Of a DNA stretch of 7,557 bases, positions 1 to 5,257 are shown in pieces. Position 1 is the first letter of the stretch. Every line of letters begins with the position of its first letter. The notes below the pieces were generated by a model that did not search any database, was not told the DNA's origin, and was given only the letters and a program-made list of their open reading frames with translations. A program made the translations under genes and the position numbers. The stretch spans positions 1 through 7,557 of the forward strand of contig CAJCJE010000729.1 of the NCBI GenBank assembly GCA_903970565.1, read 5' to 3'. The stretch comes from Candidatus Melainabacteria bacterium (GTDB lineage Bacteria; Actinomycetota; Actinomycetes; Mycobacteriales; Pseudonocardiaceae).

Positions 1-97
1 CCAGATTCCCGAGGCGGAGCCGCTATCTTGATCCCGAGCCACGATTTGTTCCTGACCGCCCGGTGTGGCGGCAACGGCCATCCTGGATGATCAGACG

Positions 98-670
98 ATG
101 CCGGACCAACCGATGCTTGCGTGGGCAACACGCGTCGCCGAGGTAGAACTGTCCACCGAGTTGCCACGCCGATGGGCGCATTCGCGCAGCGTTGCCGCCC
201 AGGCTGCCACCCTGGCGTCGCTGCTCGGTGCCGACGCGGACCTGCTTCAAGCCGCTGCTGTCCTGCACGATGTTGGGTACGCGCCGCGGCTGGCCCGCAC
301 AGGATTCCATCCGCTGGATGGCGGCCGATTCCTGCGTGCCGAGCACGGCGCCGATGACGCGTTGGTTCGCCTGGTGGCGAACCATTCATGCGCGCTGCTG
401 GAAGCTGACGAGCGCGGTCTCCGGACCACCCTCGAGCAGGAGTTCCCGCTGCTCGACAGGCCGTTGCTGGTCGATGCGCTGATCTACTGCGACATGACCA
501 CTACGCCGACCGGCGCGGTGACCACGGTGAACGCCCGGTTGGAGGAGATCTTGGACCGATACGGCGAGGACAGCGTGGTGGGTCGATTCATCCGCCGCGC
601 CGCGCCCGAACTGACCGAAGCCGTGGTGCGTATCGACGCACGGTTGGCCACCGGCGGATCACCGATGTAG
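98..670 (+). CDS. HD-domain protein, putative metal-dependent phosphohydrolase
   Basis: This 190-aa protein carries the HD-superfamily pattern: His28 in an AHS context, the His57-Asp58 doublet in AAAVLHDVGYAP, further histidines at His71 and His96 (VANHS), and a distal Asp132 in ALIYCDMTT. Together these form the usual metal-binding set of HD phosphohydrolases, which hydrolyse phosphomonoester or phosphodiester bonds, often in nucleotides. The substrate cannot be deduced. It has no signal peptide or membrane segment, so a cytosolic location is inferred. I chose the ATG at 98 over an upstream in-frame GTG at 65 because nothing resembling a ribosome site precedes 65, while a weak GGA-type site lies about 10 nt before 98; the start is uncertain. 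A strong hairpin follows the stop by 11 nt, so the gene probably ends its own transcription unit. The HD call is firm and the specific function is unknown. Confidence 0.78.
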   Translation: MPDQPMLAWATRVAEVELSTELPRRWAHSRSVAAQAATLASLLGADADLLQAAAVLHDVGYAPRLARTGFHPLDGGRFLRAEHGADDALVRLVANHSCALLEADERGLRTTLEQEFPLLDRPLLVDALIYCDMTTTPTGAVTTVNARLEEILDRYGEDSVVGRFIRRAAPELTEAVVRIDARLATGGSPM

Positions 671-681
671 CCGTGGGCGCT

Positions 682-703
682 CCCGCAGGATACGACCTGC
701 GGG
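682..703 (+). terminator. Hairpin terminator downstream of the HD gene
   Basis: CCCGCAGG (682-689) and CCTGCGGG (696-703) form a perfect 8-bp GC-rich stem with a 6-nt loop (ATACGA), starting 11 nt after the TAG stop of the HD gene. No T-tract follows. That is common for actinobacterial hairpin terminators but leaves open a role in 3'-end stabilisation. Confidence 0.5.
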
Positions 704-823
704 CACACGCTCCGCCGAGCAGAGCAGGGACGGATATCAGCCGCGCCGCACCTGCGGAACCGCCGCCGGTTGTATCGGGTCGACGTCGTCCGCGACGCCT
801 TCGCCGGGTGGCTGAACCTGGTG

Positions 824-842
824 TAGCGATACCGTCCTGGTG
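824..842 (+). promoter_or_regulatory. Possible -10 region for a leaderless transcript of the 842 gene
   Basis: Two overlapping TANNNT-like elements precede the GTG at 842: TAGCGA at 824-829 and TACCGT at 830-835. The second ends 6 nt before the start codon, the spacing typical of leaderless actinobacterial mRNAs. TTCGCC at 800-805 could be a weak -35, 18 nt upstream of TAGCGA. No Shine-Dalgarno sequence precedes the GTG, which agrees with leaderless translation. This is pattern matching only. Confidence 0.3.
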
Positions 843-1747
843 TGACGTGGCACGAGAACGACGATGGCGATGGAAGCGACCCGGTATTGATCCACACCGA
901 GGCGATTCTCGCCGCGGTGGACGAGAACGGGGTTAAGGATCAGGATGTCTATCGGGACGCGACTGCAGCGCTTGCCGCGTCGAAGATGTTCCTCCCCACC
1001 CTGACCACGTGGGCAGGAATTTTGGCATCGACACACAGCAAGGCCGAGCAGCCATTGGCGTCTTGCCTTGAGGATATCCCGGGCGAGGAGTCCCGGGATC
1101 TCATTCGCCGGCACGGTCGAGCCTTGATCAACGGTGTTCGCGCCGCGGATGGTCCTGGGGGCGGGGAGATCCTGCGGCAGCGCTGGGCCAGGGTCCTCGA
1201 GGTTTTCTCCGAACACGACTTGACCTTGTTGGCGTGGGCGATGGCCGTGACCGTCAAACCAGTCTTGACGACGCTTGGTGGGCTGGAGCGCTACCGTGCC
1301 GTGGGAGCCCTGGTCCAGGGATCGCTCGTGAAGGAGAGCCCGGTGGACCTTGCCGGGCCGACGGTCGCGGCGCTGTGCGCCATCGCCCATGGCGAGGTCG
1401 AGGCAGGCAAGCACTACCTGGCCCCGTATCCACCACGACAGGTCCTCGTCGGCGTCCTGATTCCGCTCGCCGCTCAGATCATGCCGGCGAGTGCCGAAGC
1501 CGCAGCCTATGTCGTGGACAGCAGCGGTGTCCCCGAGGCGGTAGTTGACCCGCAGGACAAGGACTACGTGTTGCTCAGCGGCCTTCTCACCTCGTTGCAT
1601 AGCCAGGACCTGGACCAGGCCAGCGCCTCGGCCGCGGCGATTGACGCCGCCACTGTTGACGAGGTCGCGGTGCTGACCTGGAATCTGGCCGCCACTCTCG
1701 GCGTGTACCTCGGCGCACGGTTCACCAGGAATTCTCACGTTTCGTGA
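842..1747 (+). CDS. Hypothetical protein, unrecognised family (301 aa)
   Basis: I do not recognise this protein. It has a short acidic N-terminus (residues 4-14 are rich in Asp, Glu and Asn), followed by alpha-helical sequence rich in Ala and Leu. Moderately hydrophobic stretches occur around residues 130-145 (LTLLAWAMAVTVKPVL), 200-225 (QVLVGVLIPLAAQIMPASAE) and near the end (VAVLTWNLAATLGVYLGA). None is clearly a membrane anchor, and no catalytic motif or signal peptide is visible. In sampled stretches the third codon positions are more GC-rich than the first and second, which supports this strand over a long open frame on the other one. The GTG at 842 is the only start near the 5' end apart from a TTG about 15 codons in; it has no ribosome site and a -10-like element just upstream. 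Neighbouring genes do not suggest a pathway. Confidence 0.6.
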   Translation: MTWHENDDGDGSDPVLIHTEAILAAVDENGVKDQDVYRDATAALAASKMFLPTLTTWAGILASTHSKAEQPLASCLEDIPGEESRDLIRRHGRALINGVRAADGPGGGEILRQRWARVLEVFSEHDLTLLAWAMAVTVKPVLTTLGGLERYRAVGALVQGSLVKESPVDLAGPTVAALCAIAHGEVEAGKHYLAPYPPRQVLVGVLIPLAAQIMPASAEAAAYVVDSSGVPEAVVDPQDKDYVLLSGLLTSLHSQDLDQASASAAAIDAATVDEVAVLTWNLAATLGVYLGARFTRNSHVS

Positions 1748-1983
1748 GGGCATCCGGGAGCGACCGCTGTCCGCGAAGGCGACGGCGCTGCCGGCCGATA
1801 CCCGACATCACCGAGCCGACCCCGGTGGGGCGCGGCAGGACTCACAGCACCCCGACAGACAGCGCACCCAGGATGTGCTCGGCGGGCCGCTGTCGTCGGT
1901 GAACGGCACCCACGTGGCCGAGTGGATGGCCGCGCGTGGCCACCCAGCGGTAGGCCCGGTTGCTGACCGCCGTGGGGAACGCG
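1748..1983. other. Gene-poor stretch, possible remnant of a frameshifted gene
   Basis: No complete gene is evident between the stop at 1747 and the start chosen at 1984. The plus frame beginning with GTG at 1875 stays open to a TGA at 2037-2039 and reads in a protein-like way between about 1875 and 1956 (VLGGPLSSVNGTHVAEWM, then AARGHPAVGP). The reading frame used further downstream is closed here by a TAG at 1951-1953. This could be the 5' part of the next gene separated by a frameshift, or it could be chance openness in GC-rich DNA. Confidence 0.3.
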
Positions 1984-2352
1984 ATGCTGGTCAGCATGGA
2001 CAAGATGCACCAGTCGGCGGCCCAGGTACGTGGAAATGAGCTCGTGTTTCGCGCCTCGATCGCGCTCGGGATCGGCGACGACGACGCCGTGGGCGCGGTG
2101 GCGGTGGCCGAACACGGCAGTGAGCGCGATGCGCGAGCCTGGGTCGAGGCCGAGTTGCCGCGTGCCCAGTTCCCGGACTGGGTCGCTCGCCGCCCGCACG
2201 GTACGGCCGGCGCGTTTCTCTACGGCCAGATCGAGTGTGGTTGGCACGCCCCGGACCGCGACCAGGGCGTGGTGTTCGAGCCTGATCTGGATGCCCCGGG
2301 TTGGGACGCCGACCTGCTCGACGGCCGGCTGAGGTGGCGGTCGAGCCCGTGA
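1984..2352 (+). CDS. Hypothetical protein, possibly 5'-truncated (122 aa)
   Basis: I do not recognise the family. The predicted protein is small and acidic, with the stretch GIGDDDAVGAVAVAEHGSE near residues 29-47, and a Trp/Asp-rich C-terminal part containing DWVARRP, GQIECGWHAPDRDQG and LDAPGWDADLLDG. No signal peptide, membrane helix or catalytic motif is visible. Codon use is strongly G/C-ending and amino-acid composition is plausible, so I consider it coding. The ATG at 1984 has GGGGAA 4 nt upstream. TTG 1960, GTG 1972 and ATG 1996 are alternatives in the same frame. The neighbouring frame upstream also looks coding, so this may be the 3' part of a frameshifted gene. The stop overlaps a GTG by 4 nt (GTGA at 2349-2352), which could start a very short downstream ORF. 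Confidence 0.45.
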   Translation: MLVSMDKMHQSAAQVRGNELVFRASIALGIGDDDAVGAVAVAEHGSERDARAWVEAELPRAQFPDWVARRPHGTAGAFLYGQIECGWHAPDRDQGVVFEPDLDAPGWDADLLDGRLRWRSSP

Positions 2353-2504
2353 ACCACGCTGACCCCGCGCGCCGACTCGCATTCGCGGCAGCGGCTAGCA
2401 CGGAGCGGGGAGATGGCCAAGCGGCCGTCGCCGACACCGCGCCGGAGTCGGAACAGGGCCGGCAGCCCAGGCGGTGGCGACCGCGTCCATGCTGCACGGG
2501 GTAG
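2349..2504 (+). CDS. Possible small ORF (51 aa), GTGA-overlapped with the preceding gene
   Basis: A GTG at 2349 overlaps the TGA of the preceding ORF in a GTGA arrangement and opens a 51-aa frame ending at TAG 2502-2504. The product is Ala- and Arg-rich, ends in an Arg/Pro/Cys-rich tail (PRRWRPRPCCTG) and matches nothing I recognise. There is no good ribosome site. The only support is the overlap geometry and the open frame, and GC-rich DNA gives such frames by chance. Treat it as a candidate only. Confidence 0.18.
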   Translation: MNHADPARRLAFAAAASTERGDGQAAVADTAPESEQGRQPRRWRPRPCCTG

Positions 2505-2524
2505 GTGCGCCAAGCCCGGCCGCC

Positions 2525-2530
2525 TAGGAT
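2525..2530 (+). promoter_or_regulatory. -10-like TAGGAT just upstream of the mmuM start
   Basis: TAGGAT is a good match to the actinobacterial housekeeping -10 pattern TANNNT. It ends 7 nt before the GTG at 2538, so transcription could begin at or next to the start codon (leaderless). No convincing -35 is visible. The same bases also supply an AGGA (2526-2529) at Shine-Dalgarno distance from 2538, so the two readings cannot be separated by sequence. Confidence 0.35.
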
Positions 2531-2537
2531 GGAGTTG

Positions 2538-3524
2538 GTGAAGTTTCCTGCCCGCGGCGTGCCCCTCGTGCTCGACGGTGGCCTGGCCACCGAGCTACAC
2601 GCTCGTGGGCATGACCTATCCGACCACCTGTGGTCCGCTCGTCTGCTGGTGGACGACCCTGCCGCGATCGTCGCCGCGCACCGAGCGTTCTACCTCGCTG
2701 GGGCTGCCGTGGTCACCACCGCCAGCTACCAAGCGTCGTTCGCTGGTTTCGCCGAGCGCGGTGTCGGCCACGCCGACGCAGCCGCGCTGCTGCGGCGCAG
2801 TGTTGAGCTGGCTGACGCGGCGCGGGACGACCTGGCGCAGGACAGGCGCGACCGATGGGTTGCCGCGTCGGTCGGCCCCTACGGTGCGGCGCTGGCGGAC
2901 GGGTCGGAGTATCGGGGCCGCTACGGGCTCAGTATCGCCGAGCTGGCCGCGTGGCACCGCCCTCGCCTGGAGGTGCTGGCCGCCGCCGGCCCGGACCTCC
3001 TCGCGCTGGAGACCATCCCCGACGTCGACGAGGCGGAAGCACTCGTCGACGCAGTGGCCGGGCTCGGCGTTCCCGCCTGGCTCACCTACACCATCGCGGG
3101 TAGCCGCACCCGCGCTGGACAGCCCTTGGCGGATGCGTTCGCCGCGGTCGCCGAAGCCCCCGACATCGTCGCGGTGGGGGTGAACTGCTGCGCTCCGGGC
3201 GACGTCGCACCGGCTATCGCGGTCGCGCGGGAGGTGACGGGCAAACCGATCCTGGTGTACCCGAATAGCGGCCAGGGCTGGGATGGGCAGCACTGGACGG
3301 GACCACGCGCCTTCTCGGCCGAGCTGGCCGCAGGCTGGATCGCCGATGGCGCGTGCGCGGTCGGCGGGTGCTGCCAGGTGACACCAGCTGACATCGCCGC
3401 CGTGTCAGAGGTTCTGCGCTCAATCACGGCGCGTGGGACAGCGCGAGCCGCAGAGCGCGCGCCAGGTCTCGAACAGCATCAGGCGCGTCGGTGCGGTCCA
3501 GCCGACCCAGTGCCTGGTCGATAA
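2538..3524 (+). CDS. mmuM: Homocysteine S-methyltransferase
   Basis: The enzyme transfers a methyl group from S-methylmethionine (or S-adenosylmethionine) to homocysteine to form methionine, in the cytosol. Recognition is strong along the whole length: DGGLATELHARGHDL near residue 13, TASYQA, SVGPYGAALADGSEYRG, HRPRLE, LALETIPD, YPNSGQGWDG, and the three zinc-binding cysteines Cys217 in GVNCCAP and Cys278-Cys279 in GGCCQVTP. This matches E. coli MmuM almost motif for motif, and not the B12-dependent MetH N-domain. GTG 2538 was chosen because AGGA and GGAG lie just upstream and TAGGAT sits at leaderless spacing; ATG 2529 and GTG 2505 are in-frame alternatives. The conserved domain ends near residue 295 (PADIAAVSEVLRS). 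The last 33 residues are an atypical Arg/Ala-rich tail read through the antisense of the convergent regulator gene. The gene does not obviously belong to the lasso cluster. Confidence 0.92.
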   Translation: MKFPARGVPLVLDGGLATELHARGHDLSDHLWSARLLVDDPAAIVAAHRAFYLAGAAVVTTASYQASFAGFAERGVGHADAAALLRRSVELADAARDDLAQDRRDRWVAASVGPYGAALADGSEYRGRYGLSIAELAAWHRPRLEVLAAAGPDLLALETIPDVDEAEALVDAVAGLGVPAWLTYTIAGSRTRAGQPLADAFAAVAEAPDIVAVGVNCCAPGDVAPAIAVAREVTGKPILVYPNSGQGWDGQHWTGPRAFSAELAAGWIADGACAVGGCCQVTPADIAAVSEVLRSITARGTARAAERAPGLEQHQARRCGPADPVPGR

Positions 3525-4722
3525 TCGTGTCCGCGCGCCGGGAACCGAGGTATCCCGCATATCGCAACAGCGCCACCATGGACCCTTCGGCGTTGGACCA
3601 CGACCGATTGGTGATGTGACTCAGCAACGCCGAGGCGCGGTAGCTGTAGTAGGTTCGCGTCCGCCGCTCGGGTATGCCGTTTGCGGCGACGTCGAAAAAG
3701 TCCAGCGCCTTCGTCGGGCTGCCGAGGTCGACGGTCAAGGTGCCCTCGTGCCAGGCGAACTCGGTGTCATCCACCCACCATGCCCACGGCGGATCGTCGT
3801 CACGAACACCCTCCGAATGCAGGTTCTTGGCCCGCCGCAGCTGCCGTAGGGCGTCTGCTTCGGCGCCGAGCTGCGCGAGCGCTCTGGCTTCCCTCAAACG
3901 AAAAAGCGACTCCACTCGCGGCGAGAGACCTTTCATACTCAGGGCGTACCGGACGATGTCGAGACATTCCCGACCACGGCCCAGGTCTCCCGCATGCATC
4001 GAGATGTTCTGCAAGATGAACAGCTCCATACTGCGGTTGCCGGCGGCACGCGCAAGCCTGAGTGCCTGGGTGTTCAGGTCCTGCGCTTGACCGTGGTGTT
4101 CCGCGTCGTAGAGGCTCCATCCAGCGACTTCGGCGATCTCAGCGACGGCCGACAACGCGTCACTCGCCAGCCCGCGCCTGATCTCGCTGGTCTCGATGCG
4201 GTGCAGAGCCTGATGGAATCCCTGCACGATCAGCTTCGAACTGATGCCACCACCGTGCTGCTGATCGAGCCGCACGTAGTCCTTGATATCCCGATGGAGT
4301 CCCTCGACATACTCGAGATCCATCGGCGAACCGGACAGCTTCCGCGCCCTGAGCAACTCGAGATGGCGAGCGTCGGAGCCGGCCGGCGCCCACAGATAGG
4401 GCGCAACGTACTTCCGCGCGCGTTGGCGACGTTCGGCGCGCGCCGTTTCGATCGCACCGATTCGCTGGTGGTCTTCGTTCTCGCACACCTCGTCATACTG
4501 CGCGACGAGCGCACCGTGCGTGCCATAGGCGGAGTCGGCAATCTCCCAAAACTCGCGCTCAGGGAATTGCCGGCCCGCCTCGATATGCGAGATCGTCGTT
4601 CGTGAATAATGCGTCAGTCGGCCCAGGTCTGTCTGGTTGAGACTCGACCTTTCCCGGTACTTCGCCAAGGCCAGCCCCAACGCGCGCCGCGGTTCCGGGA
4701 TTCCCTCCAGTTGACCACCCAT
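3424..4722 (-). CDS. XRE-type HTH transcriptional regulator with helical TPR-like C-terminal region
   Basis: This 432-aa protein has an N-terminal XRE/Cro-C1 helix-turn-helix at about residues 12-68 (LALAKYRERSSLNQTDLGRL, then SRTTISHIEAGRQFPEREFW), which fits the 'choose, bind, avoid helices' pattern of this family. The remainder is alpha-helical with Ala/Leu-spaced repeats typical of TPR-like modules, for example AEIAEVAGWSLYDAEHHGQ, LNTQALRLARAAGNRSMELF and REARALAQLGAEADALRQL. Such HTH plus helical-repeat regulators are abundant in actinomycetes and often sit next to specialised-metabolite clusters. The start at 4722 (MGGQLEGIPEP) is preceded on this strand by GGGGAGCGGGGGCT, a usable ribosome site. 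The longer open frame up to 5034 runs through palindrome-rich intergenic DNA and is not credible. It is transcribed divergently from the lasso precursor gene 380 bp away, so it probably regulates the cluster (inference). Its 3' end overlaps mmuM by 101 bp. Confidence 0.9.
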   Translation of the reverse strand: MGGQLEGIPEPRRALGLALAKYRERSSLNQTDLGRLTHYSRTTISHIEAGRQFPEREFWEIADSAYGTHGALVAQYDEVCENEDHQRIGAIETARAERRQRARKYVAPYLWAPAGSDARHLELLRARKLSGSPMDLEYVEGLHRDIKDYVRLDQQHGGGISSKLIVQGFHQALHRIETSEIRRGLASDALSAVAEIAEVAGWSLYDAEHHGQAQDLNTQALRLARAAGNRSMELFILQNISMHAGDLGRGRECLDIVRYALSMKGLSPRVESLFRLREARALAQLGAEADALRQLRRAKNLHSEGVRDDDPPWAWWVDDTEFAWHEGTLTVDLGSPTKALDFFDVAANGIPERRTRTYYSYRASALLSHITNRSWSNAEGSMVALLRYAGYLGSRRADTIIDQALGRLDRTDAPDAVRDLARALRLALSHAP

Positions 4723-4769
4723 AGCCCCCGCTCCCCGACGTTGTGGCCCGCGTGCGTGGGCCGGCACCC

Positions 4770-4799
4770 AGGGTAGCGATCGACCCGCGTCTGCGGGAA
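4770..4799 (-). promoter_or_regulatory. Candidate promoter of the HTH regulator gene
   Basis: On the minus strand, TTCCCG (4799-4794) and TACCCT (4775-4770) are spaced by 18 nt and resemble -35 and -10 boxes. They would start transcription near 4763, giving a 5' untranslated region of about 40 nt before the ATG at 4722. Only the TT of the -35 and TA...T of the -10 match well. Confidence 0.25.
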
Positions 4800-4865
4800 T
4801 GGCTGGGTGTGGGACATACGCACACACCCCTACGCACGACCGTCCGAACGCGGTGTGCTGGGTCC

Positions 4866-4887
4866 TGTAGCGCACCGAAGCGCTACA
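4866..4887. promoter_or_regulatory. Perfect palindromic operator candidate TGTAGCGC-N6-GCGCTACA
   Basis: Two 8-bp arms in perfect inverted repeat are separated by ACCGAA, spanning 22 bp. The half-site centres are about 14 bp apart, so a dimeric HTH protein would contact one face of the helix at roughly 1.3 turns. It lies about mid-way between the two divergent genes and far from any coding end, which makes an operator more likely than a terminator. The divergent XRE-type regulator is the obvious candidate ligand (inference). Confidence 0.5.
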
Positions 4888-4930
4888 TGGCTTGTGCCGA
4901 CGTAACCCCGACACTCGGTGCCGAGCCACT

Positions 4931-4994
4931 CGGCCGGTGACCGGCCCGCGCGCACGCACGACGGCGCGACCCCCAGGGGGTTGGTCACCGGCCG
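4931..4994. repeat. Long-range 12-bp inverted repeat flanking a central ACCCCCAGGGGGT palindrome
   Basis: CGGCCGGTGACC (4931-4942) and GGTCACCGGCCG (4983-4994) are perfect inverted copies 40 nt apart. The left arm is also part of a near-symmetric GGCCGGT-G-ACCGGCC (4932-4946). Immediately before the right arm lies the odd palindrome ACCCCCAGGGGGT (4969-4981). The right arm overlaps the position expected for a rightward -35 box, so protein binding or a cruciform or RNA stem here could affect transcription of the precursor gene. Confidence 0.5.
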
Positions 4995-5046
4995 TCCCAG
5001 CACAGCAATACGTGTGCCTCGGGAAACTCGCCACGGCGACGCGCCG

Positions 5047-5106
5047 ATGACCGTGGTTGAGAACAAAGAGAAAAGTTCAACGACAGAAAGGACGGTACGA
5101 GCGTGA
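5047..5106 (+). CDS. Possible 19-aa leader ORF overlapping the lasso precursor start
   Basis: ATG 5047 opens a 19-codon frame, MTVVENKEKSSTTERTVRA, whose TGA (5104-5106) overlaps the precursor's GTG start (5103-5105) as GTGA. That is the geometry of translational coupling. The peptide is hydrophilic and Lys/Glu/Thr-rich. No Shine-Dalgarno sequence is visible before ATG 5047, and the precursor has its own good ribosome site inside this ORF, so it may simply be A-rich untranslated leader. Confidence 0.22.
   Translation: MTVVENKEKSSTTERTVRA
5086..5092 (+). promoter_or_regulatory. Ribosome binding site of the lasso precursor gene
   Basis: GAAAGGA ends 10 nt before the GTG at 5103 and is the only purine-rich site with usable spacing. 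It supports the GTG start over the internal in-frame ATG at 5124 (precursor residue 8). Confidence 0.65.
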
Positions 5107-5228
5107 ACGAGACCAGCGGCGAGATGACGACCGAGACGGCGGTGCTGATCGATCTCGGCGACGCGGCCGAGATGACGCAGGGCGGCGACGGCGGCGGCAG
5201 CGAGGACAAGCGCAGGGAATACGCCTAA
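5103..5228 (+). CDS. Lasso peptide precursor (A protein), albusnodin-like
   Basis: This 41-aa precursor has a 26-aa leader ending ...AAEMTQ and a predicted 15-aa core GGDGGGSEDKRREYA. Lasso hallmarks visible here are Thr25 at the penultimate leader position (-2), Gly at core position 1, and acidic ring acceptors at the right distance: Glu8 (8-residue ring) or Asp9 (9-residue ring). The leader contains LIDLGDAAEM, a stretch typical of actinobacterial lasso leaders as I recall them. The core's SEDKRR-x-Y segment aligns without gaps with albusnodin, GQGGGQSEDKRRAYNC from memory; that peptide is acetylated on the Lys after the ring. It begins with GTG, is preceded by GAAAGGA, and is followed 78 nt later by the cyclase gene. 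By analogy the product is a threaded, cationic-tailed peptide. The identity as precursor rests on motifs plus adjacency to C and B genes and is strong; ring size, modification and activity are inferred. Confidence 0.88.
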   Translation: MNETSGEMTTETAVLIDLGDAAEMTQGGDGGGSEDKRREYA

Positions 5229-5257
5229 CTTCTCGCCCGGTGGTGCCCGGCGAGAAG
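5229..5257 (+). promoter_or_regulatory. Upstream hairpin mutually exclusive with the A-C terminator stem
   Basis: CTTCTCGCC (5229-5237) pairs perfectly with GGCGAGAAG (5249-5257), with two further G-C pairs inside after one C-C mismatch and a 5-nt loop. It starts directly after the precursor's TAA. Its 3' arm uses bases 5249-5251 (and neighbours) that the larger downstream stem also needs, so only one can form at a time. This resembles an antiterminator/terminator pair. Confidence 0.5.

Larger units (their letters stand above)
4723..5102. promoter_or_regulatory. Divergent regulatory region between the HTH regulator and the lasso precursor
   Basis: These 380 bp hold no convincing gene apart from a possible 19-codon leader ORF at the right end. 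They contain several inverted repeats: GGCCC/GGGCC (4745-4749 and 4758-4762), CCCGC/GCGGG (4784-4788 and 4793-4797), GGGTGTG/CACACCC (4805-4811 and 4823-4829), TGTAGCGC/GCGCTACA (4866-4887), CTCGG/CCGAG (4914-4925), and a long-range 12-bp repeat (4931-4994). Base composition shifts towards A-rich at 5059-5090, just before the precursor ribosome site. A rightward promoter is expected here. TTGGTC at 4981-4986 followed by an A/T-rich patch at 5004-5011 is the best but weak candidate. Confidence 0.6.

Noticed and set aside
737..1753. Long open frame of 338 codons on the minus strand opposite the 301-aa protein
   Set aside because: Its sequence is Gly/Arg/Gln-rich and low in coherent structure. 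In sampled stretches the GC enrichment at third positions fits the plus-strand frame. It is a typical shadow of a GC-rich gene.
4784..4797. CCCGC-gtct-GCGGG hairpin as a terminator
   Set aside because: It lies upstream of the regulator gene within its presumed promoter spacer, not after a gene end. The short 5-bp stem is expected by chance at this GC content.
4723..5034. In-frame N-terminal extension of the HTH regulator by 104 residues
   Set aside because: The extension is Arg/Pro/Cys-rich, runs through several inverted repeats and would place the start inside the lasso promoter region. ATG 4722 has a good ribosome site and puts the HTH at the usual N-terminal position.
5103..5228. Precursor as a graspetide, lanthipeptide or other RiPP class
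   Set aside because: The core has no Cys and one Ser, and no ATP-grasp or dehydratase gene is next to it. T(-2), Gly1 and Glu8/Asp9 together with C and B proteins point to a lasso peptide.
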